Positions 50,541 to 62,524 of a DNA stretch of 64,000 nucleotides are shown here, piece after piece. Within the stretch, counting starts at the first letter, position 1; each line of letters begins with the position of its first letter. A model generated the notes under the pieces. The model made no database searches and was not told the origin of the DNA. It saw only the letters and a program-made list of their open reading frames with translations. The stretch is taken from assembly GCF_900113705.1 (NCBI RefSeq), contig NZ_FOQI01000018.1:1-64000 (forward strand), given 5' to 3'. This DNA comes from Collimonas sp. OK307. GTDB taxonomy: Bacteria > Pseudomonadota > Gammaproteobacteria > Burkholderiales > Burkholderiaceae_D. The translations under genes and the position numbers were made by a program.

Positions 50541-51464
50541 ATGAATCTCGATCAGCTGGAAGCATTTGTACACGTTGCCGAACTAAATAGCTTTACCCGG
50601 GCGTCGGCTATCCTTGGGCGCAATCAGCCGGCCCTGAGCCGCCTGGTGCGGCAACTGGAAGTGGATCTACGGCAGAATTTGTTGTGGCGCAACGGCCGCG
50701 GCGTGGCGCTCACCGAAGCCGGCAAGGTGCTGCTGGAATACAGCAAGGGCATCTTGCATCAAGTGGACAGCGCCAAGCACGCGCTGAATAATTTGCAGGG
50801 GACGCTGGATGGGCAATTCAAGATCGGGCTGGCGCCCAGCGTCTCGCGCTTTGCCACGCTGGCTCTGGTGCGTAGCTTCCAGGAGCAGTTTCCCCAGGCC
50901 CGTATCACGGTTTCGGAAGGCTTGTCGACCAATCTGGCCGAATGGCTGATGATGGGTCGCATCGATGCAGCGATCCTGTATGACACCGCTGATACGCCGC
51001 TAGTGGACAAGCGCCCACTGTTCACTGAAGAACTATTTTTGATCAGCAAATTGGACGCGCCGACGCCATCGTCGATACGGGTCAAGGATCTGGTGCGATA
51101 CCCGCTCATCATTCCGGGCCGGCCGCACGCCATCCGCACACTAGTGGAAAGCCAGGCGGCCGAGCGCAACATCAAGCTCAACATTACGCTGGAAGTCGAT
51201 GCCGTGCCGTCCGTGCTGGACTTGGTGCATGAGGCTTATGGCCACGCGGTGCTGCCGCTAAATGCCATCATCGCCGACCCGATGCAGCGCCAGTTCCGCA
51301 TCACGCGCATCGAGGATCCGGTGATTCACAGCAGGCTGGCGATCGCCACCAGCAACCAGCATCCGATGTCGAAGCTGGCTACGCTGGCAGTGCAGATGCT
51401 GGAAAGTGAAATCCTGCCGCTGTATCAGGCTCGCCAGAAGAACATCGACGACTATCTGTCCTGA
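50541..51464 (+). CDS. LysR-family regulator
   Basis: A 307-residue LysR regulator with a normal single HTH (LDQLEAFVHVAELNSFTRASAILGRNQPALSRLVRQLE, here split over residues 3-40) and an effector domain (GQFKIGLAPSVSRFATLALVR). The start is at 50541 (MNLDQLEAF); the frame opens at 50439. It is divergent from ligI across about 150 bases and close to a porin and a dicarboxylate carrier, so it may control ligI or the transport genes. Effector unknown. Confidence 0.9.
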   Translation: MNLDQLEAFVHVAELNSFTRASAILGRNQPALSRLVRQLEVDLRQNLLWRNGRGVALTEAGKVLLEYSKGILHQVDSAKHALNNLQGTLDGQFKIGLAPSVSRFATLALVRSFQEQFPQARITVSEGLSTNLAEWLMMGRIDAAILYDTADTPLVDKRPLFTEELFLISKLDAPTPSSIRVKDLVRYPLIIPGRPHAIRTLVESQAAERNIKLNITLEVDAVPSVLDLVHEAYGHAVLPLNAIIADPMQRQFRITRIEDPVIHSRLAIATSNQHPMSKLATLAVQMLESEILPLYQARQKNIDDYLS

Positions 51465-51476
51465 ACGGCCGCAGCC

Positions 51477-52520
51477 TCAGAACAGATGCCGGATGCCAAG
51501 TGCGTAGCTATTGCCGACCTCGTGGCCGGCGACGTGATCGTACAGATAATTGACGTAGATGTCGGTACGGCGCGACAGAAAGTAATCGTAGCCAAGTCCG
51601 GCCGTATTGCGAGTCCCGGTAACAGCCTTGGGATTATCGACGTTAGTGCGAGCCCAGGAAAACTGCAAGGAGCCGGTTGTCGTGACCGGGACCGAGACGC
51701 CAGTTTGGTAGGTGTGCGACCTGATCGCAGTCACCGCGCTGTCGGTGGCCTGGGCCGAGCCGTACAGCTTCACGGGACCGAAGTCGTAGCTGAAGCCGGT
51801 CAGATAAGCGTACTGTCCGGTCGACGGCGCCACCGCGCCGCTACGGAAGCGTTGCGCAGACAGCACCGCAGCCAACGGCCCGTGCTGGTAGCGCAGGTGC
51901 AATCCGTAGTTGCTGACAGCACTGTCGCCCGCCACCTCGCCCGGTGCATAGATGGCCGTTACGCTCAGATCACCCATCTGCGGCGTGACGTACTGGATTG
52001 CGTTGTTCCATACCGTGTCGCCGATGATGGTGTTGTTGAACGACGCCACATAGGACTGCACCACAAGCGGCGAAAACACCACCGACGCTTGAAATGGATT
52101 GACGATCTGCATCGAAGCGTAAAACGGCGACATCATTCGTCCGAGCGTCAGTTGACCAAAAGCGCCCTTCAGGCCGACCCAGCCGCTGCGCGAGAATCCA
52201 GTCGGATCGCTGGCGTTGCGGCCGGCGCCGCCGGTATCGGGCTGGAAAAAAGACTCCAACTGGAAGATGGCGCTCAGCCCGTTGCCCAGATCTTCGCCGC
52301 CGCGGAAGCCCCAGTAGGATGTGTTCAGCCCGCCAGAGCCGAGCTGCACAGTGCGAGCCACGTTGTCGCTGCGTTTCATGCTGCCGACATAGGTGCCGAT
52401 CAGACCGTAGACCTGCACCTGATCTTCTGCAGCAGCATCGGCCGCGATACCGCTGCCGCATCCGGCCAGCAGCATACCCACGACCAGCCGGCCGACAGTG
52501 CGTTGTTCAACATAGTACAT
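51477..52520 (-). CDS. General outer-membrane porin (Gram-negative porin family)
   Basis: A 347-residue porin. Hydrophobic signal segment (VVGMLLAGCGSGIAADAAA) followed by QVQVYGLIGTYVGSMKRSDN, GLKGAFGQLTLGRMMSPFYA and a C-terminal YALGIRHLF ending in Phe, the pattern of betaproteobacterial trimeric porins. The signal region contains LAGCGSG, which could be misread as a lipobox. ATG at 52520 follows aggagactgaatatgt. It lies 13 bases after the LysR stop in the opposite direction and next to the dctA gene, suggesting shared substrate uptake. Confidence 0.9.
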   Translation of the reverse strand: MYYVEQRTVGRLVVGMLLAGCGSGIAADAAAEDQVQVYGLIGTYVGSMKRSDNVARTVQLGSGGLNTSYWGFRGGEDLGNGLSAIFQLESFFQPDTGGAGRNASDPTGFSRSGWVGLKGAFGQLTLGRMMSPFYASMQIVNPFQASVVFSPLVVQSYVASFNNTIIGDTVWNNAIQYVTPQMGDLSVTAIYAPGEVAGDSAVSNYGLHLRYQHGPLAAVLSAQRFRSGAVAPSTGQYAYLTGFSYDFGPVKLYGSAQATDSAVTAIRSHTYQTGVSVPVTTTGSLQFSWARTNVDNPKAVTGTRNTAGLGYDYFLSRRTDIYVNYLYDHVAGHEVGNSYALGIRHLF

Positions 52521-52616
52521 ATTCAGTCTCCTTTGATTTTTATTAAATTTTCTGGCCGAGCGCTATCCTGGCCGGTCCAGCCTGATTGGTCATACTGGGG
52601 AATGTCTGACTAAGGG

Positions 52617-53918
52617 TTAGGCGGATTCTCGATTCAGCACGCGATGCATTTTTTCCGTATCGAGCGCGCCTTCCCATTTCGAAATGGCGATGGTCGCCAC
52701 TGCGTTGCCGATCAGGTTGGTCGGCGTCAGTCCTTCGGACAGAAGGCGGTGCACGCCGAGGATCAGCGCCACGCTGGCAACCGGGATGCCACCCACCGTC
52801 GACAGCGTCGCAGCCAGCACCACGAAAGCGGCGCCGGCGACACCGGCTGCTCCCTTCGAAGTCAGCAACAACACGGCCAGCAGTACCAATTGCTGGTACA
52901 GGTCCAGCGGCGTATTGGTGGCCTGCGCCAGGAACACGGTGACGGTAGCGAGATACAGGCAGGTACCGTCAAGGTTGAACGAGTAGCCAGTCGGGATGAT
53001 CAGGCCCACGACGCTGGGTTTACATCCCAGGTTTTCCAGCTTGATCAGTGTACGCGGCAGCACGACTTCGGATGAAGTGGTCGCCAGGCAGACCAGGATT
53101 TCCTCGCGCAGATAACGCATCAGCTTGAAAAGGCTGAAACCGCACAAGCGCGACACCGGCCCCAGCACTCCAAAGATGAAAATCAGGCAGGTGACATAGA
53201 AACAGGCTAGCAAATTACCCAGCGACAGCAGCGCGCCGGCGCCGTATTTGCCGACGGTGAAGGCGATCGCGCCGAATGCTCCCAACGGCGCCGCCCACAT
53301 CACGATGCCCACCGCGCCGAACAACATCTTCGAGGCCACTTCCAGCACCTCGATCATTGGCTTACCGTAGTCGCCCAGCTTGATCAGCGCGCTGCCCAGG
53401 ATCACAGAAACCAGTAACACCTGCAAAATCTGGCCCTCCGCCAGCGAGCCAACCAAGGTAGAGGGGATGATATTCATCAGAAAGGGAATCATGCCATGGT
53501 CATGCGGCTGCCCGACATAGCCCTTGATGCTGCTGGCGTCCAGCTGGGAGGCGTTGATGTTCATACCGGCACCCGGCTGCCACAGGTTGACTACTACCAG
53601 CGCCACAATCAGGGCCAGCGTGGTCATCACTTCGAAATAGATCAGGCCCTTGATGGCGACCCGGCCGACACGCGACATATCGTCCATCTTGGCGATGCCG
53701 AGAATCACGGTGCAGAAAATGATGGGAGCGATCAGCATGCGGATCAGCTTGATGAAACCGTCGCCCAGCGGTTGCAGGCTGGTACCCGCGTTCGGGTAGA
53801 AGTGACCGATTGAGATACCGAGCGCCATGGCGATCAGCACCTGTATCCAGAGCTGTTTGTACCAGCGGCGTGGGGCGGGCAGCACCGGAGCATCGGTGCT
53901 TGACGTGGTTATTGCCAT
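52617..53918 (-). CDS. dctA: C4-dicarboxylate/proton symporter (DctA family)
   Basis: A 433-residue DAACS-family transporter with about eight helices and two re-entrant loops. SKGAAGVAGAAFVVLAATLS, TGYSFNLDGTCLYLA and TTSSEVVLPRTL carry the family motifs, including the serine-rich loop and the NLDGT core. The start at 53918 is chosen because aggagacaatagca precedes it; the frame opens at 54056. It likely imports a dicarboxylate linked to the neighbouring pathway, such as a 4,5-cleavage intermediate or oxaloacetate-related acid. Confidence 0.92.
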   Translation of the reverse strand: MAITTSSTDAPVLPAPRRWYKQLWIQVLIAMALGISIGHFYPNAGTSLQPLGDGFIKLIRMLIAPIIFCTVILGIAKMDDMSRVGRVAIKGLIYFEVMTTLALIVALVVVNLWQPGAGMNINASQLDASSIKGYVGQPHDHGMIPFLMNIIPSTLVGSLAEGQILQVLLVSVILGSALIKLGDYGKPMIEVLEVASKMLFGAVGIVMWAAPLGAFGAIAFTVGKYGAGALLSLGNLLACFYVTCLIFIFGVLGPVSRLCGFSLFKLMRYLREEILVCLATTSSEVVLPRTLIKLENLGCKPSVVGLIIPTGYSFNLDGTCLYLATVTVFLAQATNTPLDLYQQLVLLAVLLLTSKGAAGVAGAAFVVLAATLSTVGGIPVASVALILGVHRLLSEGLTPTNLIGNAVATIAISKWEGALDTEKMHRVLNRESA

Positions 53919-54272
53919 TGCTATTGTCTCCTGATTTCTTCGGGCTGCGGCAGACAGGCTGCTACAGGGGCGCTCTACGGATGAAGCGTGACGGGCTGCA
54001 TGCGCGGGTGCGGATCGCTGCTGGCTCCGATGGTGGCTGATTAAAATGCAAGTCACCGGATTTCATTCTGGCATAGCCCCGGAAACATACAATACCAATA
54101 TCTCACTAGCTGTTATGCGCATATTGAATAACGGAGTGACTTCGGAGTTGTCCCTGCCGTGGAAGCCGATAGTTGGGCAGCGGGTTGGCCGGTGATGACT
54201 GCGACAGTGCGAGGTGATGGCGCGTCCTGGGAGCTAGGACAGTAGCGCGGATCTTCAATCACCTGAACACCA

Positions 54273-54551
54273 TTAACTGAGATTGAATTCCCCTATTTCA
54301 CTATCGATTGATTCACAAAAGCGGGGCCGCATCACTTTGGCAACATGCTGCGTATAATCAGGAAATACGTCATGAATGTCGTCAATCAACGCAATCAGAG
54401 CAAGGTCGTCGATCTGTTTCTTTGTCTCGCCTGATCGATAGTAGTAAGTGCTACGCGGCAAATTGATCATTTGGCATCCCCGTCGAATGGAGCAGGCTTC
54501 GGGCCGCTGATGATCGATGAGTTCTCGCTGTCGCTGACGAGTCGTAGCCAA
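54273..54551 (-). pseudogene. IS3-family orfB remnant
   Basis: A 92-residue frame with the start of an IS3 transposase B: RELIDHQRPEACSIRRGCQMINLPRSTYYYRSGETKK. After about FPDY the text jumps to HVAKVMR, the segment normally found some 20 residues later (usual GYRR... NHKRVxRVMR). It then ends ESIDSEIGEFNLS near the IS terminus, so nearly all of the catalytic domain is missing. No activity is possible. Confidence 0.75.
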
Positions 54552-54829
54552 GGTGTTTTTTTAAGGAGATCAAGCTCCATGATGAGCAGGCCGACTTTGC
54601 GCTCCAAGGCCGCAATCTGTGCTTCGTACTCTGCAACTGTCGAAGCGGCGGCATCCTCTTTATCCAGTTCACCGCGATCAAACTGCGTCAGCCACATCTG
54701 CACGAGGTTGGCTGACAGGTTAGAGGTCTTGAGCGCCTCACGGCGCCCAAGTTTTCCAGTGCGAATATCCGTGCAAAGCTGGATTTTAAATTGCGGGCTA
54801 TGCCGCCGATAATGTCCTCTTGCTGACAT
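54467..54829 (-). CDS. IS3-family transposase OrfA
   Basis: A 120-residue frame beginning MSARGHYRRHSPQFKIQLC with a helix-turn-helix typical of IS3 OrfA (GKLGRREALKTSNLSANLVQMWL, here split) and a leucine-zipper-like tail (EAQIAALERKVGLLIMELDLLKK). The frame ends at TGA after QIDDL-type residues belonging to the orfB overlap, as normal for -1 programmed frameshifting. Because orfB is destroyed, this is a remnant even though the frame is intact. Confidence 0.7.
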   Translation of the reverse strand: MSARGHYRRHSPQFKIQLCTDIRTGKLGRREALKTSNLSANLVQMWLTQFDRGELDKEDAAASTVAEYEAQIAALERKVGLLIMELDLLKKTPWLRLVSDSENSSIISGPKPAPFDGDAK

Positions 54830-54950
54830 GGTGTCGCTCCTCCTGAGAGGGCTCGACAAGCGTATCACTTCCTCCCATAGCCTTGGTCCAGCCCGAGGGG
54901 TTCACTCCAATCTGGTGTCAATTTTCGATGCAAATTAACATACCAGCCGC

Positions 54951-55163
54951 ATGAAGACACAAATATGCGAATTGAGAGCAGGAAAATCTCTGATCACGAC
55001 AGCAAAGCTTATCGATGGAAGCATCGTCGACGGTCTACTTTTGGATCGATCGGATAAATTTACCGCCATCATGGATGTCAAGGCAGTGCACGTTTTAACT
55101 GCCGGGGAAAAACAGCAGCTGCTTTATTCCACACAAATACCAAAAATCAAATGCCCTGCGTGA
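54951..55163 (+). CDS. Small hypothetical protein
   Basis: A 70-residue frame (MKTQICELRAGKSLITTAKLIDGSIVDG start) with charged, mixed composition. No clear ribosome-binding site and no recognised family. It lies between the IS3 remnant and the LysR gene and converges with the latter. It may be chance, or a fragment left by the insertion. Confidence 0.35.
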   Translation: MKTQICELRAGKSLITTAKLIDGSIVDGLLLDRSDKFTAIMDVKAVHVLTAGEKQQLLYSTQIPKIKCPA

Positions 55164-55183
55164 CCTGTCATCTTAAGTTTGGA

Positions 55184-56074
55184 TCAGCGCGACTTTGGAA
55201 GTCGCAAGGCATCGACAACAAGTGACAGCGCTGATGAGGAGCGACGACTTGCATAGTAGAGGTGATATCCGGGAAAGGTGATCTCCCACTCATCGAGAGT
55301 CGTCACGAGCCGCCCTGCTGCGATATGCTCACGGACCATATCTTCCGGCAGCCAGGCCAGCCCATTCCCGGCCACTGCGGCATCGGCCATTAAGTCGCTC
55401 CGATTAAACATGAGGCGACCCTCGACATTGGCGGTAGTGATTCGCTCGCCATGCTTGAATTCCCAGGCCAGCAAACCACCGTATGTCGGTAGACGCAAAC
55501 CGATACAGTCGTGCTCGCTCAGTTCCTGCGGCGTCTGCGGCGGCGAATTGCGTTTGAAATAAGCAGGGCTTCCCACGACAACCATGCGCATGTCCGGCGC
55601 AATGCGCAACGCAATCATGTTTTTGGCAACGTCGCCGCCAAGGCGGATGCCAATGTCGAAGCGCTCCGCCACGATATCGACAAATCGGTTGTCACTGCTG
55701 ATCTCAATCTTGATTTCGGGATAGTTTGGCAACCACGGCAAAAGTCTCGGCCAAACGATTGACCGTACCGCGTGTTCGGTCGCAGTGATGCGAACAGTGC
55801 CAACTGGCTTGCCTCGCATGTTGCCGAGGACTGCTAGTTCCGCTTCGATCTCGGCCAGCCGGGGTTCGACAATTCGGAACAACTGCTCGCCCGCCTCCGT
55901 AGGTGCAACGCTTCGCGTCGTGCGGTTGAGCAGCTTTAGATCAAGCCTGTGCTCCAGTGATCGGACTGTTTGGCTGAGAGCGGACTGTGTGACACCGATC
56001 TGAGCGGCTGCGCGGGTAAAGCTCCTCGCTCGCACCACGGCCGCAAAGGCTGCAAGGTCGTCGAAAACCGCCAT
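55184..56074 (-). CDS. LysR-family regulator of the redox cluster
   Basis: A 296-residue LysR regulator. HTH at about residues 15-45 (VVRARSFTRAAAQIGVTQSALSQTVRSLEHRL), then the effector domain (GTVRITATEHAVRSIVWPRLL, FDIGIRLGGDVAKNMIALRI, NGLAWLPEDMV). The D-I-G-I-R-L-G pattern is common in regulators beside oxidoreductases. It is divergent from the aldo-keto reductase gene with about 100 bases between, where two copies of ATTGAATGTC occur. It likely controls the rightward cluster. Confidence 0.92.
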   Translation of the reverse strand: MAVFDDLAAFAAVVRARSFTRAAAQIGVTQSALSQTVRSLEHRLDLKLLNRTTRSVAPTEAGEQLFRIVEPRLAEIEAELAVLGNMRGKPVGTVRITATEHAVRSIVWPRLLPWLPNYPEIKIEISSDNRFVDIVAERFDIGIRLGGDVAKNMIALRIAPDMRMVVVGSPAYFKRNSPPQTPQELSEHDCIGLRLPTYGGLLAWEFKHGERITTANVEGRLMFNRSDLMADAAVAGNGLAWLPEDMVREHIAAGRLVTTLDEWEITFPGYHLYYASRRSSSALSLVVDALRLPKSR

Positions 56075-56092
56075 TGATTAGATCTCCTAATA

Positions 56093-56129
56093 ATTGAATG
56101 TCGTTTTAGCAGTCTAGTCATTGAATGTC
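56093..56129. promoter_or_regulatory. Direct repeat ATTGAATGTC in the LysR/aldo-keto reductase promoter
   Basis: ATTGAATGTC occurs at 56093-56102 and again at 56120-56129, 27 bases apart. The second copy contains TTGAAT, a possible -35. Repeats spaced near 2.5 helical turns in a LysR divergent promoter suggest binding sites for the regulator. Confidence 0.45.
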
Positions 56130-56145
56130 AACTGGCCTAACCTAG

Positions 56146-57168
<1,023 letters not shown>

Positions 57169-57177
57169 GAGGCAGAA

Positions 57178-57759
57178 ATGACCCGCGTTCTTATCCTCGG
57201 TGCAAACGGTCAGGTCGCTCGCCACGCGACCGCGTGCTTTCTTGAAAACACAGATGTAGATCTGACGTTGTATCTGCGCCATACGAGCCGGTTAAAGAAT
57301 CCAGATCCAAAGCGAGCAACCATCGTCGAGGGTAATGTCCTCGACCGCGCAGCCTTGATCGACGCGATGAAAGGTCAGGATGTGGTCTTCGCCAGCCTGG
57401 CCGGTGAAATGGCTGAGCAGGCTCAGAAGATCGTGGCTGCGATGAAGGAAGCGAGCCTGAAACGGCTGATCTTCATTAGTTCAATGGGCATCTACGGCGA
57501 AGTGCCAGGCGAAAAATACCGCAGCGTACTGGACCCATACCGTGACTCGGCCGCCATCATCGAGGCTTCAAGCCTCGACTATACGATCCTGCGTCCTGGG
57601 TGGTTTACAAATAACCCGAAGGTGAGCTACCAAATCACGCAGAAGGGCGAACCATTTCACGGACATGACATATCGTTGAACAGTCTGTCGGATCTGATCG
57701 TCAAACTAGCTCTCGATCCAACGCTGCACGTCCGCAGCAGCATCGGTGTAAGTCAGTGA
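57178..57759 (+). CDS. NAD(P)H-binding NmrA/SDR-like protein
   Basis: A 193-residue atypical SDR. The NAD(P)-binding glycine motif is LGANGQVARHAT at residues 7-18, and the core FASLAGEMAEQAQKIVAAMKEAS, FISSMGIYGEVPGEKYR (the Tyr-Gly-Glu replaces YxxxK) and LRPGWFTNNPKVSY follow. Such proteins act as reductases or redox sensors. ATG at 57178 follows aggaggcagaa. It lies between the first two AKRs and ends about 35 bases before the second. Confidence 0.87.
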   Translation: MTRVLILGANGQVARHATACFLENTDVDLTLYLRHTSRLKNPDPKRATIVEGNVLDRAALIDAMKGQDVVFASLAGEMAEQAQKIVAAMKEASLKRLIFISSMGIYGEVPGEKYRSVLDPYRDSAAIIEASSLDYTILRPGWFTNNPKVSYQITQKGEPFHGHDISLNSLSDLIVKLALDPTLHVRSSIGVSQ

Positions 57760-57791
57760 CAAACAACTTCATCGCGTCATCAAAGGAGTGA

Positions 57792-58778
<987 letters not shown>

Positions 58779-58826
58779 ATACGTCGCACGGAAAGACTTT
58801 ACCCAACAGCAAGAAGGAAACTTATC

Positions 58827-59654
58827 ATGGCGAATGTCATTGTTGTTATCGGAGCCGGATCGATCGGACAGGCTATCGCACGCCGCGTCAGTGCCGGCAA
58901 GCATGTGCTGCTCGCAGACCTAAGTAAGGAGAACGCGGACGCTGCCGCAAAGACTCTTACCGACGCCGGCTTCGAGGTGACGACGGCCGTCGTGGATGTG
59001 TCGTCACGCGCATCGGTCCATGGCCTTGCTCAGACCGCTACAGCACTCGGAAGCGTGACCGGCTTGATCCATGCCGCTGGCGTCTCGCCGTCGCAGGCCT
59101 CACCGGCTACGATCCTTAAGGTCGACCTGTACGGCACCGCCCTTGTGCTGGAAGAATTCGGCAATGTTATAGCGGACGGTGGCGCTGGCGTCGTGATCGC
59201 CTCGCAATCCGGGCACCGTTTGCCCGGCCTGAGCAATGAGGAGAACGCCGCTCTCGCAACTAGCCCGGTGGAAGACTTGCTGGCTCTGCCGATGCTGCAG
59301 CCTGACCAGGTCAAGGACTCGCTGCATGCCTACCAGCTCTCGAAACGCGGAAATTCTCTGCGGGTCATGGCCGAAGCTGTTCGATGGGGTAAACGCGGCG
59401 CGCGCATCAACGCGATCAGCCCGGGGATCATCTTCACGCCCCTTGCAAGGGACGAGCTGAGCGGTCCGCGCGGTGAAGGCTACCGTCGCATGATCGATCT
59501 GTCGCCCGCCAAACGCGGCGGCACCCCGGACGAGGTCGGGGTTGTCGGCGCACTGCTAATGGGGGCGGATGGCGGGTTCATCACGGGCAGCGACTTCCTT
59601 ATGGACGGCGGTGTGACGGCATCTTATTGGTATGGAGAACTTGCTCCGAAGTGA
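58827..59654 (+). CDS. Short-chain dehydrogenase/reductase
   Basis: A 275-residue SDR. Cofactor motif GAGSIGQ at residues 9-15, an extended region after residue 140 ([19 protein letters not shown]), then the catalytic YQLSKRGNS near 170 and [12 protein letters not shown]-type substrate loop. Cofactor selectivity is unclear: LADLSKEN after beta-2 suggests NAD. ATG at 58827 follows aaggaaacttatc. It is the fourth redox gene of the cluster. Confidence 0.9.
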   Translation: MANVIVVIGAGSIGQAIARRVSAGKHVLLADLSKENADAAAKTLTDAGFEVTTAVVDVSSRASVHGLAQTATALGSVTGLIHAAGVSPSQASPATILKVDLYGTALVLEEFGNVIADGGAGVVIASQSGHRLPGLSNEENAALATSPVEDLLALPMLQPDQVKDSLHAYQLSKRGNSLRVMAEAVRWGKRGARINAISPGIIFTPLARDELSGPRGEGYRRMIDLSPAKRGGTPDEVGVVGALLMGADGGFITGSDFLMDGGVTASYWYGELAPK

Positions 59655-59728
59655 CCGGCAAATATGTCGGCGTTACGCGTCACACCCGAAAAACTGGAAC
59701 CCGCAATCAATCTCAAAGGAGACTTCTT

Positions 59729-60154
59729 ATGCAGCTCAAACGTCCAGGCTCACAGCCGTCGGCCAAAGGCCCCGAGGAATACTTCACCGGGAACGTCCGC
59801 GTCGACATGCTCAACGTCGCCCCCGCGCCCTCACGCGTATCATGCGCGAGCGTCACGTTCGAACCTGGTGCCCGCTCTGCGTGGCACACGCATCCTCTTG
59901 GACAGACGCTGATCGTCACGGCAGGGTGCGGATGGACTCAGTGTGAAGATGAACCGATCGTTGAAATCAGAGCCGGCGACGTAATCTGGTGCCCTCCCGG
60001 TCATAAGCACTGGCACGGTGCCACGCCCACGACTGCGATGACTCATATCGCAGTCCAGGAGGCGCTTGATGGAAAAAACGTCAACTGGATGGAAAAGGTC
60101 ACCGATGCGGAATACCTTGCAGGCGCGACCACGCCGGAAAAGGACATCGAGTGA
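59729..60154 (+). CDS. Cupin-domain protein
   Basis: A 141-residue single-domain cupin. Metal-binding motif 1 is [21 protein letters not shown] (two His and Gln/Glu) and motif 2 [10 protein letters not shown]. It resembles the small manganese cupins annotated as mandelonitrile lyase-like or quercetin dioxygenase-like, but the reaction is unknown. The start at 59729 follows aaaggagacttctt; the frame opens at 59627. It is co-directional with the redox genes. Confidence 0.88.
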   Translation: MQLKRPGSQPSAKGPEEYFTGNVRVDMLNVAPAPSRVSCASVTFEPGARSAWHTHPLGQTLIVTAGCGWTQCEDEPIVEIRAGDVIWCPPGHKHWHGATPTTAMTHIAVQEALDGKNVNWMEKVTDAEYLAGATTPEKDIE

Positions 60155-60207
60155 TTCTCGCCATCCCGCTGCATTAGAGCAGCATGGAACAAGTCTGCCG
60201 ACCATGA

Positions 60208-61137
<930 letters not shown>

Positions 61138-61174
61138 AGCATACAGAACAGAACACAAACAGGAGGAGCCAGTC

Positions 61175-62332
<1,158 letters not shown>

Positions 62333-62524
62333 CGCCGTGGCATCGCTGTGCGCCCCACAGCCCGGAGGGCATCGATGCGGATCGCGGACGGCCGAGCTTT
62401 CCGGGGGTGTAGTTGTCCCCTATCGCGGCATTTTTTTCACTTGCCTCGCCCGCTGTTAGAGTGTCGTGGGCAGGATGGAGAGGGCCTCACCAGTAAAGCA
62501 AACCGGTCAAGGAGGACTGCAGCC

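Larger units (their letters stand above)
54265..54920 (-). mobile_element. Decayed IS3-family element
   Basis: Contains the orfA-like frame and a damaged orfB. On the reverse strand the right terminus reads TGACACCAGATTGGAG (54920 leftward), typical of an IS3-family end; the left side tgaacaccattaactgag at about 54265 is a partial match. The size of about 650 bases is about half that of a normal copy. The left boundary is approximate. Confidence 0.6.

Noticed and set aside
52440-52500. Lipobox-like LAGCGSG in the porin signal region
   Set aside because: The mature protein is a typical 16-strand porin ending in Phe, so a lipoprotein assignment is unlikely.
51486-52613. Rightward frame of 375 codons
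   Set aside because: Antisense to the porin gene, with Arg/His-rich composition.
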